A stretch of DNA of 64,000 nucleotides from JBHENC01 sp046262295 (GTDB taxonomy: Bacteria > Acidobacteriota > Blastocatellia > Pyrinomonadales > Pyrinomonadaceae). This document shows, piece by piece, positions 59,586-64,000 of this stretch. The DNA is taken from NCBI GenBank assembly GCA_046262295.1, contig JBHENC010000002.1, positions 62,001-126,000 on the forward strand, in the 5' to 3' direction. How positions within the stretch are numbered: position 1 is the stretch's first letter; each line of letters begins with the position of its first letter. Below the pieces are notes generated by a model, which was given only the letters and a program-made list of their open reading frames with translations, was not told the DNA's origin and did no database searches. The position numbers and the translations under genes were made by a program.

Positions 59586-60056
59586 TCAATCTCGCCGTTC
59601 TTTCAGGCGTGCGATGAAGACGACTGTTGCGAGCAGCGTGGTGATTAGCGCCGACAATAAACAGAACTCGCAGAAGGCATGAAGCACAAAGGCTTGGACG
59701 CACACTAAGCCGATTGATGTGGCAAGCATGATGACGACGAGCACGGCGAGCGGGGCGCGTGCGCTGCGGTATCCGAAGATGACGAGCGTGGTGAGACTGA
59801 AGGCCATGAAGTAAGCAAGCGCGCCGAGGCTCGCCGTCGGAATTGCGCCGATCTTCGCGTAGGCGCTTGAGAGCACTTCATTACAGCCGCCGCTAACGGT
59901 GCAGCGAACACTACTCCCCGTCAAATGTTCGATTGTTAAATAGAGAGCGTCGGCCAGCCCTGCGAGCGCGAGAAGCGCGGCGAGAACATAGAGCGCAGGC
60001 ACGCGCGAAAGGTGCGCGCCTTCTGCGCGTGTCGCTTCCATTTGAGTCGGACGCAT
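59586..60056 (-). CDS. Vitamin K epoxide reductase (VKOR) family membrane protein
   Basis: This 156-residue protein has four membrane helices (about 19-40, 75-94, 102-122 and 125-150). Loop cysteines Cys52 and Cys58 (RCTVSGGCNEVLSS) and the redox pair Cys129-Cys132 (HAFCEFC) are those of the VKOR family, which passes electrons from thiols to quinones. Bacterial VKOR replaces DsbB to reoxidise DsbA in the periplasm. The ATG is at 60056, 18 nt after the stop of the DsbA-like gene, so the two genes form an operon. This pairing is typical of actinobacteria, cyanobacteria and some Acidobacteriota. Confidence 0.93.
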   Translation of the reverse strand: MRPTQMEATRAEGAHLSRVPALYVLAALLALAGLADALYLTIEHLTGSSVRCTVSGGCNEVLSSAYAKIGAIPTASLGALAYFMAFSLTTLVIFGYRSARAPLAVLVVIMLATSIGLVCVQAFVLHAFCEFCLLSALITTLLATVVFIARLKERRD

Positions 60057-60074
60057 GAAGATTTCGCCGCGAAC

Positions 60075-60818
60075 TTATTTGCTGCCGTTAGCACCGCTGC
60101 CATCAAGCGCCGCGTCAATAGTTGCGCGCAAGGCTTCCTGCGTCATATCTGCGGGCTTCACTTCGCGGTCATTAATGAAGAGCGTCGGCGTGCCTTTGAC
60201 GCCGAGCGAATCGCCGTGTTTCAGATCAATGAGGATACGCGAATTGGCGAGTTGCCCGTCTATGTCGCGCGTGAATCGTTCCACGTCGAGGCCGAGCGAG
60301 CGCGCATAACTGATGAAGATCGGACGCGCTGGCGCGGCGTTGCTCCATGCCGCTTGGTTTTCATAAAGCTTATCGTGCATCTCCCAGAAGCGTCCCTGAA
60401 GGCCTGCGGCTTCGGCGGCGCGCGCCGCATCGAAGGCGTTCTTGTGTATCGCCACAAGCGGACGTTCGCGAAAGATGACGCGCAGGCGCGAGCCGTAATC
60501 ACTTTCGATCTTCTTCAATTCAGCGTAGAGCAGTCCGCACGGCGGACACTGAAAGTCGCCGAACTCTTCGAGCGTCACAACAGATGTCGGCGTGGCCGCT
60601 CCTCCTGCTTTCTCGCCCGCGCTTCTGACGTGCGGCGGTTCTGCTCCGGGCGCGCCCGCATAAGTCGGCGCAGAAGATGATGATGTTGTTGTTGCGGCGG
60701 TAGGGGATGGCTGCTGCGCTGACTTTTCCGGCACGGGCGAGCGAAGCATAAAGGTCGCTACTCCGATGGCGGCAAGCAGCACGGCGGCGATGATAATAAA
60801 GGGAAGATAGCGTTTCAT
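60075..60818 (-). CDS. DsbA/DsbG-like thiol-disulfide oxidoreductase
   Basis: This 247-residue protein has a membrane anchor or signal segment (about 6-27, PFIIIAAVLLAAIGVATFML) followed by a Ser/Thr/Pro-rich linker (about 30-75) and a thioredoxin-fold domain (VTLEEFGDFQCPPCGLLYAELKKI, active site Cys91 and Cys94, CPPC). An inserted helical region shows KNAFDAARAAEAAGLQGRFWEMHDKLYENQAAW, as in DsbA family 4-type proteins. The end has FINDREVKP. It oxidises thiols in secreted proteins, and VKOR next door regenerates it. ATG 60818 is followed by no other gene upstream for 280 nt. Confidence 0.92.
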   Translation of the reverse strand: MKRYLPFIIIAAVLLAAIGVATFMLRSPVPEKSAQQPSPTAATTTSSSSAPTYAGAPGAEPPHVRSAGEKAGGAATPTSVVTLEEFGDFQCPPCGLLYAELKKIESDYGSRLRVIFRERPLVAIHKNAFDAARAAEAAGLQGRFWEMHDKLYENQAAWSNAAPARPIFISYARSLGLDVERFTRDIDGQLANSRILIDLKHGDSLGVKGTPTLFINDREVKPADMTQEALRATIDAALDGSGANGSK

Positions 60819-61098
60819 CTGTAATCTCTATTGCTGAAATTCACTTTGAAATAGTAACCGACTGATGCAATTTACCATCGGTATGATAGATGCAGATCGG
60901 CGCGTCGCTGATTCGCGCTGATGAAAGAAAGCATCTTAGTAAACTAATTAAATCCGGGCAATCTCCGAAAGCTGAAAGTATTTATGGCCTCGCTTCTGGT
61001 ACGTGCGGCTTTATCCGTTTGAGTGCAGACAACATAACCAAAGGACTTACTTTGCTGCTTGCGCCAGGACTTTTTCAAGGTTGGATCAAAGGCGAGTC
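60819..61098. other. Gap upstream of the DsbA-like gene
   Basis: 280 nt that should carry the promoter of the DsbA-VKOR operon (minus) and the 3' end of the secreted-protein gene. No strong signal is visible. Confidence 0.3.
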
Positions 61099-61587
61099 TC
61101 AACGGCACTTTACTAAGGAAGGCTCCTCACCGTGTATTAGAGCGAAGGTTCCGATAATCTCTTTGGTATCGCTATGCGTAACCGTGAGTTTCATTCGCTT
61201 GCCTGTGACCTGGCCGGTGAAGCGCGCCGGAGAGCCGTCGGCCTGCTCGGTTTCACGCACCGGCCCGCCATGTTCTTCAGTATAGATTCCCGCAACATCG
61301 AAGCGGTTTCGATGGTCGAGAACTATTCTTCGGTCAATCGCTGCGTGCGCGCAATCGAATTCCACACTCGCGCCGCGTTCTGTCACCTCCAGGTTGACGT
61401 GCTCTCCTCCCCACGTCCCGACCGGCACACCCTTCGTTCCGGGTTTATCATTGCCGTGTGGCTTACGCATTTTAATTTTCCGTTGTGCCATATAGCTTGA
61501 TGGCTTGCCGCTCCGCCCGGCGACGGGAAAAGCGAGCAGGATTGATAGGGCGGAGACACAAAGAATGATTTTCCGGCGATGATTCAT
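61099..61587 (-). CDS. Secreted hypothetical protein (162 aa)
   Basis: From ATG 61587 (weak ribosome site AAGG) the product has an N-terminal signal-like segment (MNHRRKIILCVSALSILLAFPVAGRSG) and a beta-rich body: GTWGGEHVNLEVTERGASVEFDCAHAAIDRRIVLD, FDVAGIYTEEHGGPVRETEQADGSPARFTGQVTGKRMKLTVTHSDTKEIIGTFALIHGEEPSLVKCR. Its two Cys (FDCAHA and VKCR) may form a disulfide. The WGG...HV..EV pattern is shared with short secreted proteins of Acidobacteriota, function unknown. A longer start at 61683 is open but would disrupt the signal peptide and overlap the terminator. Confidence 0.7.
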   Translation of the reverse strand: MNHRRKIILCVSALSILLAFPVAGRSGKPSSYMAQRKIKMRKPHGNDKPGTKGVPVGTWGGEHVNLEVTERGASVEFDCAHAAIDRRIVLDHRNRFDVAGIYTEEHGGPVRETEQADGSPARFTGQVTGKRMKLTVTHSDTKEIIGTFALIHGEEPSLVKCR

Positions 61588-61645
61588 ATAACCTTGCGCG
61601 CGCACTTTTGCCGTTTGGTGAAAAGGGGCGGCCGTCACAGGTAAA

Positions 61646-61678
61646 AAGGGCGAATACCCAAAAAGGATATTCACCCTT
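61646..61678. terminator. Terminator after the 543-residue secreted protein gene
   Basis: AAGGGCGAATACC (61646-61658) pairs with GGATATTCACCCTT (61665-61678), with one G-T and one A-C mismatch and a 6-nt loop. Flanking A-run and T-rich end support a terminator for the minus-strand gene that stops at 61704. Confidence 0.75.
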
Positions 61679-61703
61679 CCCACGTTTGCTCACTGCCAAA
61701 AGA

Positions 61704-63335
61704 TTACTGGCAAGTGCTCAACTTGAAGGTGCTGATATGAGTAGTCCAGTTGAACTTTCCATCAGCCGGAAGATACTCGGTCGTGAACACCATCGTGCAG
61801 CCATCCACCGGGTCAACGCTCAGCATACTGTAGTCGCCCCAGCGCGCGAGTGTCGCCTGCTGCGAACCCAGTCCACTAAGAATGCCGGTTTCGCCGCCCA
61901 GTATGCCTAACAAATCTCCCGGAGCGCGATAGGCGTAACGGATGCTCGGCTTGATGGTGCTGCCGTTCGAGATGTTATAGCCGATGCCGATGCCGCCCGT
62001 TTTATCCATTGCCGCGCTACCCATCCAGCGATAATTGGAATCGGGCGCGAACGTGCCCTGCTGGAAGACTGTCGGGGTTGCGCCGGAAATGGTGCTGCCC
62101 GTCGCGTTGCGCAGTTCATACCAGCGAATGCCTGTGCCGCCATTGGCCGCCACCGCATGGTTGATAAGCAGCATTTCGTGATCGCCGAAATTGCGATAGC
62201 TCAGGCGATAGTTCAAACGGTCGCCCAGCGAGTCGAGTTGCTGCGAAGTGCCCGGTTGGGGGATGCACGTCCCGCCGCCGCACGCGCGGCTGAAAGCGGC
62301 AACGCCCGGAACAGCCGTCGGCCCCGTGAGCGTCGCAGTACCGGCCGTCCAATTAACTTTGTACGTCCAGAAGTTGAGTGCCGTCGAGGAGATGCTGAGC
62401 AGCGGATTGGCCGTGCCTGCGGCGGGCAGCGTTGTGCCTTCGATGTCTGCCGGTTCGAGGCTGTGTCCGCCGGAGGTCAGCGTGCAGATTTGTCTTGCGG
62501 CTGCCCCGATGAGCATCTTGTCGCGTTCAAAGACGCACACGTTGTTGCCGATGAAGGTACGCGCCCGGCGGAACATATTGTAGGTAATGTAGTAGCCGTC
62601 AGACCACACGCCCATCTTCGGAAAATCGTTGAAGTCCGTTCCGAAGGAATAAGAATAACGGTTATAAGTGCCAGTCGGGTCGGGGCCGGTCGAGACGGCG
62701 ACGCACTGTTTGTAGGGGGTGGCGGAGACGGCAAACTGCGTCAGTATCCAGCGGTCGGCAAACTGATCGTACTGCACAATCGGATCGCCGTCGTTATAGT
62801 TCGCGCAGGACGCATCAGAGAAGCCTTGCCAGATGACATTACCGTTTTTCGGGAAACCGGAAACCAGATTGAATCCAGTGATAGCTCGGGTCGTCGCATC
62901 TCTCGACAACGTGTAGATCGCGTAGCGCAGGTTGACCCATTGCACGTAATGGTTAGGGCCGACATCGCCGGTCGTGTCCGGCGGGGCGACGGCGTAGCTA
63001 GGGTCAACGGGGACGCCGGTGGTCGAAGCTTTCGGGGATGCCACAGCCGAAGTTGGGCCGTTGCCGCGTTCCGCCAGCGGATCAATCGTGGCAGGGTTGG
63101 AATTGCCTACCGGCACCGGGCGTCCCGGCTCGAAATCTTTACCGCCTCTGGGAACGGTCGGAAGTACCCGTGTCTCGTACATATCACGCAGGGGGCGAGT
63201 GGTCGTGTCGAAATGCACCGGCCCGCTGACCTGGGCGCGATGCTGTTCAGCGGTAGTTTGAGCAAGTACTGAAGTTGAGAGTAATGAGGCACTACAGAAA
63301 CTCATTATCGCAAGCAAGGCTATCTTTGTTCTCAT
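61704..63335 (-). CDS. Large secreted hypothetical protein (543 aa)
   Basis: This 543-residue protein has a Sec signal peptide (MRTKIALLAIMSFCSASLLSTSVLAQ) and no membrane anchor. The mature part is Gly/Asn/Thr/Ser-rich with several repeating beta motifs: PPDTTGDVGPNHYVQWVNLRYAIY (about 126-149), YNDGDPIVQYDQFADRWILTQFAV, and RLNYRLSYRNFGDHEMLLINHAV. The DTTGDVGPNHYVQ block and the overall layout fit a beta-propeller-like secreted protein known from several soil bacteria. The function is unknown. Terminates at its own hairpin. Confidence 0.75.
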   Translation of the reverse strand: MRTKIALLAIMSFCSASLLSTSVLAQTTAEQHRAQVSGPVHFDTTTRPLRDMYETRVLPTVPRGGKDFEPGRPVPVGNSNPATIDPLAERGNGPTSAVASPKASTTGVPVDPSYAVAPPDTTGDVGPNHYVQWVNLRYAIYTLSRDATTRAITGFNLVSGFPKNGNVIWQGFSDASCANYNDGDPIVQYDQFADRWILTQFAVSATPYKQCVAVSTGPDPTGTYNRYSYSFGTDFNDFPKMGVWSDGYYITYNMFRRARTFIGNNVCVFERDKMLIGAAARQICTLTSGGHSLEPADIEGTTLPAAGTANPLLSISSTALNFWTYKVNWTAGTATLTGPTAVPGVAAFSRACGGGTCIPQPGTSQQLDSLGDRLNYRLSYRNFGDHEMLLINHAVAANGGTGIRWYELRNATGSTISGATPTVFQQGTFAPDSNYRWMGSAAMDKTGGIGIGYNISNGSTIKPSIRYAYRAPGDLLGILGGETGILSGLGSQQATLARWGDYSMLSVDPVDGCTMVFTTEYLPADGKFNWTTHISTFKLSTCQ

Positions 63336-64000
63336 GTTTTCTCCAAATAAACGGGTTAACCCTTCGGGGACGGATTAGCAGGCTAAAGTCGGCTACAGGC
63401 TCGTAGACTTAAAAACTTTAATCCTTAAAATACGCTTTACAAGTTGCAGCTTGCACTTCACGGAGAAGAGCCGACCGAAAGCCAACTTGGTAAGCGCACA
63501 ACGAACGACTTCGATTGATGTTTTCGATTCTCACCGAAGCGATTAATTCAGGCACCGGTGATTATTGAAGATGTGGAACGCGACTTCGCTATGATCCAAC
63601 CGAGCTTTTAGCAGAATGCCGAAAATATCGATTTTGACCGTAAGAAACCACACAGAAGGAAGTGTCCTGCTTCACTCGGACATTTCCCGGACTAAAAGAA
63701 TTTGATGGGCGTCGTCAGGTTATCTTTCCCGTCTTGCTTCATAACTGAAAACACGAAACAGTAGGCCGGACAGATAAACGCTAACGACTGGTAACTAGAA
63801 AAAAACCACGCATGATCTGCGTACTGTAGGAACTGCTCGCAACCAGTGTTATCCGGTTGTAGGTGATGAGAATCAAGCAGGCTACCGAAAAACTTCAAGC
63901 CTTAAGCGAAGAGAAAAAGCAATCCTCTCGAAAGTAACTTCTTCCCGTTCTGCCTGCGTAAATTCCAGTTACTATCATACACCGTTTTTTAATTTTTGCA
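63336..64000. other. Non-coding stretch at the right edge
   Basis: 665 nt without a gene I can support. The short open frames do not follow the codon pattern of the neighbours. The left end must carry the promoter of the 543-residue gene. I see a possible short hairpin (CAAGTTGCAGCTTG, about 63439-63452) but nothing else regular. Confidence 0.4.

Noticed and set aside
60890..61285. 131-codon plus-strand frame overlapping the 162-residue secreted gene
   Set aside because: Second half is antisense to a protein with a signal peptide; first half shows no coding pattern.
62157..63272. 371-codon open frame opposite the large secreted protein
   Set aside because: The minus strand has a signal peptide and terminator; the plus frame is Arg-rich and without motifs.
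63692..63898. 68-codon minus-strand frame at the right edge
   Set aside because: No support from composition, ribosome site or similarity to a known family.

Overview
The window looks like chromosomal DNA of an Acidobacteriota member, most likely of the Blastocatellia/Pyrinomonadales type. This is an inference from gene content: a PknB-type kinase fused to a TPR receptor region, three very large Oar-like TonB-dependent receptors with an N-terminal carboxypeptidase-regulatory-like domain, a VKOR/DsbA-like pair, a DUF1015-serA-serC cluster, and fairly GC-rich DNA with small spacers. I see no rRNA, tRNA, CRISPR array, prophage or complete insertion sequence.

Layout. 1-5.7 kb: end of a truncated gene, a YeaQ-type membrane protein, a CruA/CruP-like flavoprotein, a short hypothetical and a Ser/Thr kinase-TPR protein. 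6.2-8.2 kb: a glycine-rich RRM protein, degenerate 20-bp repeats and two poorly known genes. 8.3-12.8 kb (minus): a serine-biosynthesis operon (DUF1015, serA, SDR, serC). 13-16 kb: pterin carbinolamine dehydratase, glycosyltransferase, methyltransferase, HAD phosphatase. 16.4-18.3 kb: a stress-type group (YflT-like, SRPBCC, CsbD). 18.6-24.5 kb: hybrid histidine kinase and TonB receptor. 24.8-30.6 kb (minus): thiolase, tyrS, purN, purM, DUF3006 and a ComEC-like MBL protein. 31-36.4 kb: a RedB-like thioredoxin-fold protein coupled to a 1548-residue hybrid kinase, followed by a 20-codon response-regulator stump fused end to end with a DUF433 fragment. 36.5-38 kb: purF. 38.2-46.4 kb (plus): glutaredoxin-like, MDR dehydrogenase, EamA, HtrA, aldehyde dehydrogenase, four-helix-bundle protein, alanine dehydrogenase. 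46.5-49.5 kb: response regulator, DUF512 protein, methyltransferase. 49.6-57 kb: two tandem paralogous TonB receptors. 57.3-63.3 kb: glutamate formimidoyltransferase, ABHD18-like hydrolase, VKOR, DsbA-like protein and two secreted proteins.

The most unusual signal is a set of seven intergenic hairpins built from 7-nt repeats. Left arms read (AGWNNNN)n and start within a few bases of an upstream stop codon. Right arms read (WCTNNNN)n and in several cases end 0-5 nt before the next start codon. The sequences fall into at least four unrelated-looking families, but periodicity, orientation and placement are shared. All seven sit between co-directional genes. One of them (44741-45167) carries a four-helix-bundle protein gene in its loop, with the start and stop codons inside the arms, the same architecture as 23S rRNA intervening sequences. 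In another, the canonical purN start appears to have been overwritten by the repeat.

Functionally the window is mostly housekeeping (serine, purine and tyrosyl-tRNA synthesis) mixed with signalling and envelope functions. Function assignments come from motif recognition by eye; none was checked against a database.
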